A stretch of 64,000 bases of DNA from Tolypeutes matacus (Eukaryota; Chordata; Mammalia; Cingulata; Chlamyphoridae). Both the position numbers and the translations under genes were made by a program. Position 1 is the stretch's first letter, and the number at the start of each line of letters is the position of its first letter. Of the stretch, positions 44,225 through 56,745 are shown in pieces. The notes beneath the pieces were generated by a model. It ran no database searches, was not told the DNA's origin, and worked only from the letters and a program-made list of their open reading frames with translations. The stretch lies in NCBI GenBank assembly GCA_026826555.1, contig JAKSZT010054325.1:276454-340453 (forward strand). The letters are read 5' to 3'.

Positions 44225-46832
44225 TCACTTTTTTAAAAATAAAATTTTATTACAGTAGTTGTGAACTTACAAATAAACCATGCACATGTATAGAATTCCC
44301 ATACAACACCCCTCCACCAACACACCACATTGTTGTAGAACATTTGTAACAGATTATGAGATAATATCATCAGATTAGTACCACTAACTATGGTCCATAG
44401 GGTACATTTGGCATATTTTTCCATACCCCATTATAAACACAGTACATCTTTGGCACTGATGCAAAAATATTACAGTATTGCTGTTAAATATAGTCCATAG
44501 GCTTCATAAGTTGTATTTTTCCCATGCTTCTCCATATTCCCACCACACTATGATAATGATGTACATCTGTTCTGGTTCACTAAAGGACATTTTTGCATTT
44601 GTACTCTTCACCACAATTTTCATCCACTTCTGGGTTCACTGTGATATTCAGTTCCTAGATCATTCTCTAGCTTTCTTTCAATTGATATTTACATCCCTAG
44701 ACTACCCTTTTCAGCCACAATCCCATTTATAAACCAGCTGCTACTCACTATAATGTGTTACTACCAGCTCTATCCACTTCCACACATTTACAGTCAAATT
44801 AATTAAAACTTCTACATACATTTAGCATCAGTACTCCTTCACAGCCCTCCTCTTATCTCCTAATAACCTATACTCTAGGTTTTAATGCCATTTGTTTATT
44901 CTTTGTATTTAGTTCATGTAAATGAGACCATACATTTTTTGTCCTTTTGTGCCTGGCTTATTTCACTTGGTATAATGTTTTCAAGATTCGTCCATGTAAT
45001 CATGTGTGTCCCAAATTTATTTCTTCTCACAGCAGCATAGTATTCCATTATTTGTATGTACCACATTTTGTTTATCCATTCATTGGTTGATATACACTTG
45101 GTTTGTTTCCATCTTTTGGCAATTGTGAACAACACTGCTGTGAATATTGGTGTGCAGATGTCTGTTCTTATCACAGCTTCAGTTATTCAAGATATATTCC
45201 TAGTAGAGGAATCTGCTGGATCATATGGCAGTTCTGTATTTAGCTTCCTGAGGAAACATCAAAATGTCTTCAACAGAGGCTGCACCATTTTAGAAAATCA
45301 TCAACACTGAAGGAGTGGTCCTATTTGTCCACATGCTGACTAGCACTTATTGTTTTCTGCTTTTTAAATAATGGCCATTCTATGCAGTGTGAGATGATAT
45401 CTCATTGCCATTTTGATTTGCATTTCCCTACTAGTTAGAGATAGGGAACAGTTTTTTCATGTGATTTTTGGCTACTTGTATTTCCTCTTTGGAGAAATGT
45501 CTATTTATGTCTTTTTGCCCATTTTTAATTGGATTGCTCACTCTTTTATCGCTGAGTTGTACGATCTCTTTATATAGAATGGAAACCAAACCCTTATTGG
45601 ATATGTGGTTTCCAAATATTTTCTCCCATTGAGTGGGCTGCCTTTTCATTTTCTTGATGAATTCCTTTAAATCGCAAAAGTGTTTGACTTTGAGGAAGTC
45701 CCATTTATCCATGTTTTCTTTCATTGCTTATGCTTTCGGTGTAAGGTTTAAAAATCCACCACCTACCACCAGGTCTTGAAGATGTTTTCCTACATTTCCC
45801 AGGAGCTTTAGGGTTCTAGCTTTTATATTTAGGTCCTTGATCCATTTTGAGTTAATTTTTGTAAAACATGAAATAAGGGTCCTCTTTCTTTCTTTTGGCT
45901 ATGGATATCCAGTTCTCCCAGCACCATTTGTTGAATAAAATGTTCTAACCAGCTGGGTGGGTTTGATAGGCTTCTCAAAAATCACTTGACCATAGATGTG
46001 AGAGTCTGTTTCTGAACAACCAATTCAGTTCCATTGGTCTATGTGTCTATCTTTATGCCATTACCATGCTGTTTTTACCACTGTACCTATGTAATATAAT
46101 TTAAAGTCTGGAAGTGAAAGTCCTCCAACCTCACTTTCTTTTTAAGATGGTTTTGGCAATTCAGATCCCCTTACCCTTCCAAATAAATTTGATAATTGTG
46201 TTTTCCATTTGTTTAAAAATGCTGGTGGAATGTTTATCAGGATTGCATTGAATCTGTATATCATTTTGGATAGAATTGAAATCTTAATGATATTTCATCT
46301 TCCAATCTATGAGCATAAAATGTTCTTCTAGTTACCTAAGTCTTTTTAAATTTCTTTTAGCAATGCATTGTAGTTTATGCATACAATTACTTTATATCCT
46401 TGGTTAAATTTATTCCTAAATTTTTTATTATTTTAGTCGCTATTGTAAATGGACTTTTTCCTGACTTCCATCTCAGATTGAGCATTACTTGTGTCTAGAA
46501 ACACCACTGATTTATGTGTATTGACCTTGTATCCTGACACTCTACTGAAATTGTTTATTAGCTCTAGCAGCTTTGTTGTAGGTTTTTGGGGACTTTTGAG
46601 GTATAGGATCATATCATTTGCAAATAGCTAAAGTTTTACTTCTTCCTTCCCAATTTGGATGCCTTTTATTTCTTTTTCTGTACTGATTGCTCTGTCTAGA
46701 ACCTCTAGCACTATATTGAACAAGAATGGTGACAGTGAGTATCATTGTTTCTGATGTCAACGGGAACACTTTTAATCTTTCAACATTGAGTACAACTTTA
46801 GCTGTGGGTTTTTCACATATAACATTTATCAT
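44225..46832 (-). mobile_element. 5'-truncated L1 with second-type 3'UTR
   Basis: The minus strand gives ORF2 from the RT region (about 46832) to its end at 44914, then a 3'UTR to 44225 ending 'ctgtaataaaattttatt'. Frames include 45724-45431 (VKHFCDLKEFIKKMKRQPTQ, EKIFGNHISNKG) and 45174-44914 (TDICTPIFTAVLFTIAKRWK). The catalytic box reads FAND instead of FADD at about 46620. The 3'UTR differs from that of the long-tail lineage and is shared with 13386-14127. Confidence 0.75.
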
Positions 46833-48168
46833 GTTTCATGGTGGCTGCATCATTCTACACTCGCACCAACAGTGAATAAGTGTTCCTATTTCTCCACATC
46901 CTCTCCAACACCAGTAGTTTTCTGCTGGTTTTTCTTTTTTTTAACAGTGGCCATTCTAATAGGTATAAAATTATATCATATTGTAGTTTTGATTTGCATT
47001 TTCCTAATAGCTAGTGATGTTGAACATATTTTCATGTGCTTTTTTGCCATTTGTAATTCCTCTTTGGTAAAACATCTATTCAGGTTTTTTCCAATTTATA
47101 AATTGGTTTGTTTGTTTTTTTATCATTGAATTGTAGGATCTCTTTCTACATCATGGATGTTAAAGCCTTATGAAATATGTAGTTTCCAAATACATTTTCC
47201 GAATGAGTAGGCTGCCTTTCACCTTCTTAAGAGAGTTCTTTTAAATACAGAAGCATTTAATTTTGAGAAAGTCTCATTTATCAATTTTTTCTTCCATTGC
47301 CTGTGCTATGGGTGTTAGGTCTAAGAAACCACCTGTTACCACAAGATCTTGAAGATGCTTTACTAAATTTTTCTTCTAAGAGTTTTATGATCCTGGATTT
47401 TATACTTAGCTTTTTGCTCCGTTTTGAGTTAATTTTTATGTAAGGTTTGAGATACGGGTCCTCTTTCATTCTTTGGATATGGATATCTAGTTTTCCCAAC
47501 ACCATTTGTTGAAGAGACTGTTCTGTCCCAGCTGAGTGGCCTTAGTAGCCTTGTCAAAAAATCAATCGACCATAGAGGTGAAGGTCCATTTCTGAACCCT
47601 CTAAATTCAATTCCATTTATCTATATGTCCACCTTTATGCCAGTACTATGCTGTTTTGATCACTGTAGCTTTGTAATATGCTTTAAAGTGAGGAAAAAAG
47701 AGTCCACTGATGTTGTTCTTCTACTTTAAGATACTTTTAGTTATTCAGAGTCCCTTCTCCTTCCAAATAAATTTGATAATTGGCTTTTCCATTTCTACAA
47801 ATTCCACTAGCGTATCATAGGCTGCTGAAATTTTGATTGGAATTGTGTTGAATCTGTAAATCAATTTGGGTAAAATTGACATATTAATGATATTCTGTCT
47901 TCCAGTCCCCAAACACTGAATGTCCTTCCATTTATTTAGTCCTTCTTTAATTTTTTTTACAATGTTTTGGAGTTTTCTGTGTACAGATCCTTTGCATACC
48001 GGGTTAACTTTATTCCTAGATATTTGATTCTTTTAGGTGCAATTGTGAGTGGAATTTGTTCTCTGATTTCCTCCTCAGATTGTTCATTTCTAGTATATAG
48101 AAGGCTACTGATTTTATATGTTGATCTTGTATCCCACCACTTCACTAAGTTTATTAGCTCTAGTAGTT

Positions 48169-48399
48169 TCATTGCTGTTTTTCAGGGTTTTCTAAATATA
48201 GGATCGTGTCATCTGCAAGTAGTGAAAGTTTCCCTTCTTCCTTCCTTTTTCTTTCTTTTTCTTGCCTAATTGCCCTAGCTAGAAGTTCTAGTACAATATT
48301 TATTTGTGGTGACACAGGGTATCCTTTTCTTGTTCCCAATCTTAGAGGGATCTCCTCATTTTTAAAAGTCTCACTGAATACAAAATTCTTCATTTGCAA
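48169..48399 (-). pseudogene. In-frame L1 ORF1-reverse transcriptase fusion remnant
   Basis: One open frame starts in ORF1-like sequence ([15 protein letters not shown]), switches at about 48345 to the RT segment ([20 protein letters not shown]) and continues past the catalytic box ([15 protein letters not shown], where FADD is normal). The junction lacks about 2.6 kb of the usual L1. Upstream ORF1 frames (48723-48481: RVVKLLDAKDKQRILNTARE) are open but in pieces. The product would lack endonuclease, so mobilisation in cis is not expected. Confidence 0.6.
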
Positions 48400-49434
48400 T
48401 TGTTTTCTCTCAGCACTTTAATTATTTCAACCCATTGCCTTCTGGCCTCCATGGTTTCTGAGGATAAATTGATGCATAATTTAATTGGTACTACATTGTA
48501 CATACCATTGCTTTTCTCTAGCTGTGTTCAGAATTCTCTGCTTGTCCTTTGCATCCAACAGTTTAACTACTCTGAGTCTGAGTGTGTTTTCCTTCACATT
48601 TATCCTGTTTTGTTTGTGTTGGGCTTCTTGGATGTGTATATTCTTTCCTTTAACTAATATTGGAAAGCTTTTAGTCATTATTTCTTTGAAATCCTTTCCA
48701 TGCTTTTCTCTCTTTCTTCTCATTCTGGGACTCCCATAATGAATATATGGTACGTTTGGTGGTCTCCCAGAGATCTCTTAGGCAATTTTCATTTTATGTA
48801 ATTCTTTTTTCTTTCTGTTATTCATGATGACTCATGTCATTTGTCTTATCTTTGAATCCACTGATTCTTTCTTCTACCAGCTCCAATCTCTTGTTGAAAC
48901 CATTGTGGGAATTTTTCATTCAGTTATTGTGGCTTTCAATTCTAGTAGTTCTGTGTGATTCATTTTTTAAATTTCTATTTCTTTATTGACCTTTGCATGT
49001 TGTTCATTGTTTTCCTAATATCTTTTAGCTCTTTCTCTACACTTTCCTTCATCTCCTTGAACATACTGAAGTTTTTTTTAAGTCTTTGTCCAGTATGTTC
49101 ACATTCTGGTCTTCTTTGTTGATGTTTTCTTGATTTTTTCCTCTTCCTTTGGATGGGCCTTCCTTTCGTGTTTCTTTGTCTTGTAAAATTTCTCTACACT
49201 GTATATATTTTAATATTTTTAAATGTTAATTCTGAGACTGATTCCGCGAGATATCTGGTTCTTGAGTTTGTACCCAGCTAGTGATATGACAAGGATTTTC
49301 ATGAGAACCAGGAGCCAAAAGAAATGAGCAAACCTAAGTCAAAAAACAGAGCCTTTCACATCTTTGCAAATTGGCTTTGCATTGGCTGGTGCTTTCCTTC
49401 AGAGTGCAGCTTTCCTATCAAGAACGTCAGCCCA

Positions 49435-49625
49435 GGGAAGCGGCTGTGGCTCAATCAGTAGGGCTCCCATTTACCATATGGGAGGTCCCGGGTTCGGTTC
49501 CTGGGGCCTCCTGGTGAAGGCAAGCCTGCCCGTACGGCGTGGTTAGCTGACCCAGCAAGCACAAGCAGCAAGGGGGGGATAAATGAATAAATAAATAAAA
49601 ACCTTTAATAAAAAAAAAAAAAAAA
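49435..49625 (+). mobile_element. tRNA-Ala-derived chimeric SINE (DAS-SINE type)
   Basis: It has the head 'gggaagcggctgtggctc', box B 'gggttcggttcctgg', a body with 'cgtacggcgtggttagctga', and an A tail. The duplication aagaacgtcagccca / aagaatgtcagccca lies at 49420-49434 and 49626-49640. It is the same subtype as 851-1029, and the well-preserved sequence suggests a young copy. Confidence 0.85.
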
Positions 49626-50089
49626 AAGAATGTCAGCCCAAGGAGAATGAAAAATGCAGGGTCCTCCCTGTATTTTCTAGGCTTATATCTTATCTTGGGC
49701 TTCTGCCTGCTGGTGCACTTAGAGTTCCCCTGTTTATAGGAATCTGAATATCCCCTCTACTCCTCAGAATATAGACCTTCCAACTTTCCAATTGTTCACT
49801 GCAAGACTTAAAGCAGGAAAGCCTTTTCTCCAGGCCACCCAACTTAGTTGTTTCTCACTCTGCATTCATTATCAACCTGCTTTGGCCTGGAGGGCAAATT
49901 TGGAAAGGAGGACCATATCAGAGAGTAGTTTTCTAAATCAGTCTTTCCCAGCCAGAAAAAGCCAGGGTCCCACAAAGGCATCATTGACCAGTTACAAATT
50001 GCGGTGAAGAAGGATTGAGGGAGGTGCCAGAAAGGGCACCAGGAGCTTCCACAACACCTCTCCAAAGCTGCACTTTCTTTGTTATTTCA

Positions 50090-50540
50090 CGTAATATTTT
50101 TATTTAGTATTTGGGCTTTCTAATCAACTGATCTTTCTATTTCTGTACTGGCACCACAGAGTTCATTTTTGTGTGATTCTTTGTGCTTATATATTATGGC
50201 ATTTTCATATTTAGTATCATTTTTCTTTACACATGTTTCTTGGCCTGTATTGTACACATATATTCTTCAGATGAAATTTAAATTCATTTTGTTAAGTTTA
50301 AAATGAGATTGCATTAAAAATAAATATAAATTGAGAGAGAATTGGCAATTGCACATTATTTAGTATTTTAATCCAAGAATATAGTTCTTCTTCTCATGCA
50401 CACAAGTCTCCTTTCATGTCTTTCAATGAACTTTTGTACTGTTCTTCATCTAGGTTCTGTATACATAACTTGGGTTTAATGCCAGTTATTTTGTTTGTTT
50501 GTTTCTTTTGTGAATGGGATCTTTTTACTGTATTTTAACT
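50090..50540 (-). repeat. Old L1 ORF2 fragment
   Basis: 50380-50540 ('catgtctttcaatgaactttt', 'ttgtgaatgggatctttttac') follows the ORF2 sequence seen at 46330-46460 in diverged form. 50090-50340 is AT-rich and uncertain. Confidence 0.4.
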
Positions 50541-50559
50541 GTTATATTTATTTTTAAAT

Positions 50560-51065
50560 TTAATATACACTCAAAAACAAGAGAATTAAAGGATTATACT
50601 AGAAAATATGTACTTAACATAAAAAAAGTCAGTAATGGAAAATTTTAGAAAAAAATGCATAAAACAAATAGCAAATAGCAAACATAAATCCTACCTTATC
50701 AGTATTTCAATTAAATATAAATGGAATAAACACTCAAATGAAAAGGCAGACATTGGCAGAATGTATTAAAATACACAAGCCAACTATATGTTGTCTACAC
50801 AAGGCACACTTTGGAGAGGCTGAAAGACACAAAGACACAAAAAGGTTTAAAGCATAGAAAAAGATATACCAAATACTGGGTTCTAGTCCAGGATGAAAAG
50901 AGTTTGCTGGTCATCACTGCCATCCTCATAAGAAAAAACTTTAAAAAACTGAAAATCAACAACTCTTCTTAAATTCACTAGAGAATTGAGGTCACAAGGC
51001 AAACTACTGATCCCACCTGGAAAAATCAATACAGAGAATCACAGTTTACCTGGAACAAAAACTGC
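50560..51065 (+). repeat. Old L1 endonuclease-region fragment
   Basis: 50690-50860 ('ccttatcagtatttcaatta', 'agccaactatatgttgtcta') matches the ORF2 N-terminal region seen at 26220-26400 and 58140-58190. 50880-51065 is less certain. Confidence 0.45.
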
Positions 51066-51082
51066 CAGGGGAAGAAAAGGAT

Positions 51083-52800
51083 ATAAAAGGCATCCAGATT
51101 GAAAAAAAAAGAAGTAAAAATTTCATTATTTTCAGACGACAGGATCTTATACATAGAAAGCCCTGAGAAAACTATAACAAAGCTTCTAGAACTTATAAAG
51201 GAGTTCAGTAATGTTGCAGGCTATAAGACCAATGCTCAAAAATCAGTAGCATTTCTGTACACCAATAACAAGCAATCTGAAGAGGAAATCAAGAAAAAAA
51301 TACCATTTACAATAGTAACTAAAAGAATCAAATACCAAGGAATGAATTGAACTAAAGATGCAAAGGACTTATATACAGAAAACTACACAACACTGTTAAA
51401 GGAAATCAAAGAAGACTTAAATAAATGGAAAAATATTCCCTGCACATGGATAGGAAGACTAAACATCATCAAGATGTCTATCCTACCCAAACTAATCTAC
51501 AGATTTAATGCAATCCCAATAAAAATCAACACTGTATTTTTTAAGGAACTGAAAATATATTTAGAGAGGTAAGAGGCCCTAAATTGCCAAAGACATATTG
51601 AAAAAGAAAAATGAAGTTGAATGTATCACATTACCTGACTTTAAAACATACTACAAAGCTACAGTGATCAAAACTGCATGGTATTGGAACAAGGATAGAC
51701 CTAGTGACCAATGGATTAGAATTGAGAGTTCTGATATAGATCCTCGCATATACAGTCATCTGATATTCGACAAGGCCACCAAGCCCACTCAGTTGGGAGA
51801 GAATGGCCTCTTTTACAAGTGGTGCTTGGAGAACTGGATATCAATACCCAAAAGAATGAGAGAAGAATACCATCTCACACCTTATACAAAAATCAACTCA
51901 AGATGTAAATATAAGAGCCAAAACCATAAAGACCTTGGAAGATAATGTAGGGAAGCATCTACAGGACCTTGTAATAGGAAATGGTTTCATGAACTTCACA
52001 GCCAAAGCACTAGCAGCAAGAGAAAAATAGATACATGGGATCTCATCAAAATTAAAAACTTCTGCACCTCAAAGGATGTTATTAAGAAAATAAAAAGGCA
52101 GCTTACCCAATGGGAGAAAATATTTGGCAAACTTATATCTGATAGGAGCCTAATATCCTGCATATATAAAGAAATCCTACACCTCGAAAATAAAAAGACA
52201 AACAACCCATTTAAAAAATGGGCAAGTGACCTGAAAAGACACTTCTCCAAGGAAGAAATACAAATGGCTAAAAAGCACACGAAAAAATGCTCAACATCGC
52301 TAGCTATTAGGGAAATGCAAATCAAAACTACAATGAGATACCATCTTACACCCATCAGAATGGCAGCTATTATAAAAACAGTAGACTATAAGTGTTGGGG
52401 AGGAGTGGAGGAAGAGGAACCCTCATCCACTGCTGGTGGGATTGTGGAATGGTCCAGCCTCTGTGGAGGACAGTTTGGTGGTTCCTCAGAAAACTAAAAA
52501 TAGATCTTCCATATGATCCAGCAATTCCACTGCTGGGTATATACCCAGAGGAATTGAAAGCAAAGACATGAACAGATATATGCACACCAATGTTCATAGC
52601 AGCATTGTTCACTATTGCCAAAAGTTGGAATCAGCCCCGGTGCCCATCAACAGATGAACGGATAAACAAAATGTGGTACATTCATACAATGGAATATTAC
52701 TCAGTTGTAAGAAGGAATAAAGTGCCAACACATGGACTAACATGGATGAATCTTGAAGACCTTATGTTGAGTGAAGCAAGCCACTCATTGAAGGATGAAA
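51083..52800 (+). pseudogene. L1 ORF2 C-terminal half
   Basis: 51099-51350 holds the catalytic box as FSDD and the segment ITKLLELIKEFSNVAGYKTN. 51598-51945 holds [19 protein letters not shown] and [17 protein letters not shown] small deletion near 51905 shifts the frame. 52590-52835 holds the C-terminal domain, but its last residues are replaced after SEASHSLKDEK, because a ~30-base deletion near 52798 removes the normal end. It cannot encode an active ORF2p. Confidence 0.8.
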
Positions 52801-54537
52801 AGGAAAGTAAGCAGTCTCTGAGAACCAGTGTCTGAAAGATAGGTTAACAAGGGAGAGAGAGAGAAGAGTAGGTTGTGAGCCATTACCCACATGGACATAA
52901 TCTATGGTAAAGTGATAGAGTATAGTTACATATTGAAGGAGAGGAAAGGTGGATAGTGATATTACTGGATTTGGTGGTGCAGCCTTAAGAGGTTGGTAGA
53001 TGAGGAAGGACAGGTTAGAATACCCAGGGCATGTAACTATGAATCTTGTCATCCCATGAGTCAAGACAGGGGAGTGTCATATGCCCCAGGGGGATGGGGA
53101 GGAAGGAACAGAAAAGATCAAACAGGGTATTTAGTGGTCACGGGTAATGTTTTTGATTACTTTACTGTAATGGACACAGGACATGGTAAATATCATCAAA
53201 AATTATTAAATTGTACCGTCTAAATTGTAAACAATACTGTAAACCATTGACAATGTTTAGTAGCTATGTTTCACTATCTGTATAACAGTTATAACAATGC
53301 TACCATCCCCGCCCCCAATAAAAGGTTTTAATATGGGGTGGGGAAGGGGGAGGGAGGTTAGGTACATGGGAATCTCTAGTATTCAGTGTGTGACTTCACT
53401 GTGACCTAAATCTTCTTTGAAAACTAAATGAAAATTTGGGAGACACTGGGGAATGAGAGGGGGAAGGTGTCAAGGTACACACTGGACATCCAATAATGCA
53501 GTGATAAAAGGAGAAAAAATAAAAATAAATAATAATATTTTTTTTTGTTTTTTCCCATTTTCTTTTTTTGAATGTCCCAATCCGATAATAATATTTTATT
53601 TTTAGATCTTTTTTTTTCTGAGTTTCCTTGTATTTTATCTTTTGCATTTAAGCTTATCATTATTATTTCATTTTCCTATTAATTCTAATTGGTTATTCTA
53701 TGGGCTTCGTCTTCAAGGAAGGTTTAGATCACAGAAGGGTTATAATGGGGGCTAGATAGGATCATTGGTGGGGGGTGTCTGAGATAGGGGATTCGTGGGA
53801 GTAAGTTCATCTGAATATACATGAAAGATATATAAAATTGTTCAAATGATTGAGGGATGGGGCATGGTCACGGTGGGTAGACAATAATTGAAAGAATACT
53901 GAGTTCCCAGCCTGGAGAGCTCTGCCACATTCTCCAAGGGAGCAGCAACAGTCCCCTGAGTGCAGGGGCAGTGTCTGGCAAAAGAGGAAGGCCCACTGTT
54001 GGGTTCTTGTTATTGATGACTAGCCTTATGAGTTTTTGCTCTTGCAATTGAAACTTGGCCTACTGTTATGGGGTGCCTAAGGGTTGCCATCTGAGAGCCT
54101 CCTTGTTGCTCAAATGTGGCCTCTCTCTAAGCCAAACTCAGCGTATGAATCCATTACCTCCCCCCCACCATGGGACATGACTCCCGGGGAAGAGCCTCCC
54201 TGGCAACAAGGGATTAATACCAAGTGCCAACTGGAAACAGGACTGGAAAAAAACCTTGAATAAAAGGGGGAAAAGGTAAAGACAAATGAGTTCATGTGGC
54301 TAAGAGACTTCAAAGAGAGTTGGGAGGTCATCCCAGAGTTACTGATTATGCACACCTCAGTAGGATTTCATAGAACACCAAAGTATATATCAACCCACAC
54401 AGAGGAGCTCCTGAGGGCTCTGGAGACACCCAGGTCCTATATAAGCCCCAGAGATTGACGCCTTATCAGTGAGCTCTACTTTGGAATCTGTGCTCCTGAG
54501 AGTGACAGAGTTGGACTCAAATAAGTCCTCCCTGCAC

Positions 54538-54879
54538 ATGGTCCATCAGTCCCTTCTATTCAAACCTATATGTGAGGCTGGAGTTTGTAGGTGTACTTCC
54601 AGAGACTGGAGCGTCTCACCTGCCTATGTGCCAGCTGTGCCTGGAATCTTGGTGGAGCTGCAACTCCTACTCTACAGCTCAATGGACTCACCCAAGTCAC
54701 CTGGTGAGGAGGTGACAATGATGGACAACAGCCATCCCAGGGAATGGAGACAGCCTGCAGCTGAAGGCAGGATAATCCCATCCACCATATCCATGGGATA
54801 TAAGACCACTCTCACTTGGAGATGGGGTGGACATCACCATTCCAGTCCCCTCAGGAGTGGGGGAAGAGCTATGGACTAG
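54538..54879 (+). other. Conserved small open frame in the L1 3' region (copy 2)
   Basis: This 113-codon frame from the same ATG (MVHQSLLFKPIC) to the same stop (GGRAMD) matches the frames at 31252-31590 and minus 14930-14592. The corresponding site in the copy at 60.1-64.0 kb is frameshifted by a short deletion just after the ATG. It has no recognised domain. Confidence 0.25.
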
Positions 54880-56294
54880 AGTGGACTTAATGGTATACTG
54901 TTGTAGACATATTGTGACTCAAGCAATGGAAGAAATTATAACAGTGAGGTGGAGCCAGTGGCCAAGAGACGCTTTCGGAGTGGGGAGGGGAAGGGCAGTT
55001 GTAATATAGGTGCTTTCTCAGGACTTGGGGGTTGTCCTGAGTGACACTGTGGCGACAGATATAGGCCATTTTACATCAGCATATAACATGCAGAACTGTG
55101 TGGGAGAAAGTGTGGTCTATGATGTGAACTGTGGTCTATGCTTAGTGGCAAAGCCCCAGAATGTGTATATCCATTACAGGTGATGTGCCACACTAATGAA
55201 AGATGTTTATGTGAGATGTTATGGGAGGTATGGGAGGTATGGGAGGTGGAGATCATGGGAATCCCTGTATATTTTGTGTAACATTTATGTAATCTAAGCA
55301 TCTTTTAAAATATATATGAAAAGAAAATAACATTTATGTAAGCAAATGCACCTATACACATATATATCTATATATCATTTTACAAATATTGGTTTGTATT
55401 GTGAAAATTTTGATTTTTACCCACAATAAAAAAAAAATAAAAAAAAAAGCCAGGGGATCCAGCCTGGTAGAAACAGTTAAAGGTTAATTGATTAATTACT
55501 GGTGATTGAGCAGAGGCTAACTTGAGAGATAAAAATGTCTGGAGCCCCAGACTTAGAGTAACCCCCTACACTTTCATGAGTTTTACCTCCACAAGCCTCA
55601 ATGAGCTGCCAGTGTGAAGATAAGATAAAAATACTTCCTTGCTTCTGGCAAGGGAGGGGGAAAATAATCATTTCAAATACACTCAGCAGTCTGTCCCCTT
55701 TGACAAATGCCCTTAAGGGAAACTATTTTACCAGAAATTAGTCAATGTCGGTTTTACCAGAAACTAACTCACATGGGAAAAGGAAATGTCCAGTTTCAGC
55801 TCCCCATAGCCTTTGACATGGGGGAAGGGAAATATCATACTCCAGCCCCCTCTAGCCTTCCTGTCTCACTTAGGGGTGTGGGAGGGGGGTAGAAGCTGAG
55901 AAGAGCACTTCTGAAGGTCACAACCCAGGGAACACAGGCTCACTAAAAGTCTTAGACCTGATCATGGATTATAGGATACTTCTCCACCCCTCCCCTGACA
56001 TTTTACCACAGCATCAATAGAGCTACTATATAATAACAGGGATTTACAGCTGAAAACAAATGCCAATTCAGACACACTTAAGAAATAGTATCTAGTGAAA
56101 CTCAGAAAAAAGGATACCAGAGGAAATTTTTTAGACTCTGACACCATAGCTACAGCAAACTGGATACATAGCCTAACTCCTTGACAGATAAGCATAAATG
56201 CTTACACTACAGGCATAATAAGTTCAGTTCCTTTTACCTGATACATCATTTCTGGCTCTCAACAACAACAACAAAAATACAAGGCAGGCGGTTT

Positions 56295-56745
56295 TACTTT
56301 CCCAGCTGTTGTGACAAATACCATACAATGGTATGGCTTAAACAATGGGAATTCGTTAGCTTACAGTTTTGAGGCTAGGAGAAGTCCACATTTCAGGTAT
56401 CAGGAAGACAGTGCTTTCTTCCCAAAGGTCGTGGCATTCTGGGATTGGTTGCTGGCAACCATTAGCCTTTCTGTCATATGGCATGCACATGGCAGCATCT
56501 TCTCATTTCTCTTCCAGCCTTGTTAATGTCCAGCTTCTGGCCATTCTCAGTGGTTTCTCTTCTGTGTCCAATTTGCTTTGTTTATAAGGATTTCAGTCAT
56601 ATTGGATTAAGGTCCAACCTCATTTAGTTTGGCCACAATTTAGTAACATCTTCAAAGGTATTATTTACAAATAAGTTGACACCAGCAGGGACAGAGATTA
56701 GAACCTGAGCATGCCTCTTGTGGAGGACATGATTCAATCCCCAAC
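56295..56745 (+). repeat. Old interspersed repeat, same family as 12790-13200
   Basis: It opens 'cagctgttgtgacaaatacc' and 'tggcttaaacaatgggaatt', carries 'cagtcatattggattaaggt' and closes 'gacatgattcaatccccaac'. The host L1 5' region resumes after it. The family name cannot be assigned by eye. Confidence 0.5.

Larger units (their letters stand above)
46840..50085 (-). mobile_element. LINE-1 with internal deletion joining ORF1 to RT
   Basis: Minus-strand order: 5'UTR (about 50085-49200, interrupted by a SINE), ORF1 (about 49200-48350), then directly the RT palm and C-terminal half of ORF2 (about 48345-46840). The endonuclease, inter-ORF spacer and RT fingers are missing. The 3' end is cut by, or abuts, the neighbouring L1 at 46832. 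Confidence 0.7.
51070..55445 (+). mobile_element. 5'-truncated young L1, tail-to-tail with the L1 at 60.1-64.0 kb
   Basis: It begins in the RT domain just before the catalytic box and runs through the ORF2 end (about 52790) and a ~2.65 kb 3' region to 'acccacaataaaaaaaa' at about 55430. From 51921 to about 52785 it is almost identical to the reverse complement of 64000-63075. The 3' regions of the pair differ by many substitutions and indels. Confidence 0.85.

Noticed and set aside
49435..49520. tRNA gene
   Set aside because: Box A- and box B-like segments are present, but this and the other tRNA-like units are SINE heads: no intact cloverleaf or acceptor stem, with A-tails and target-site duplications.
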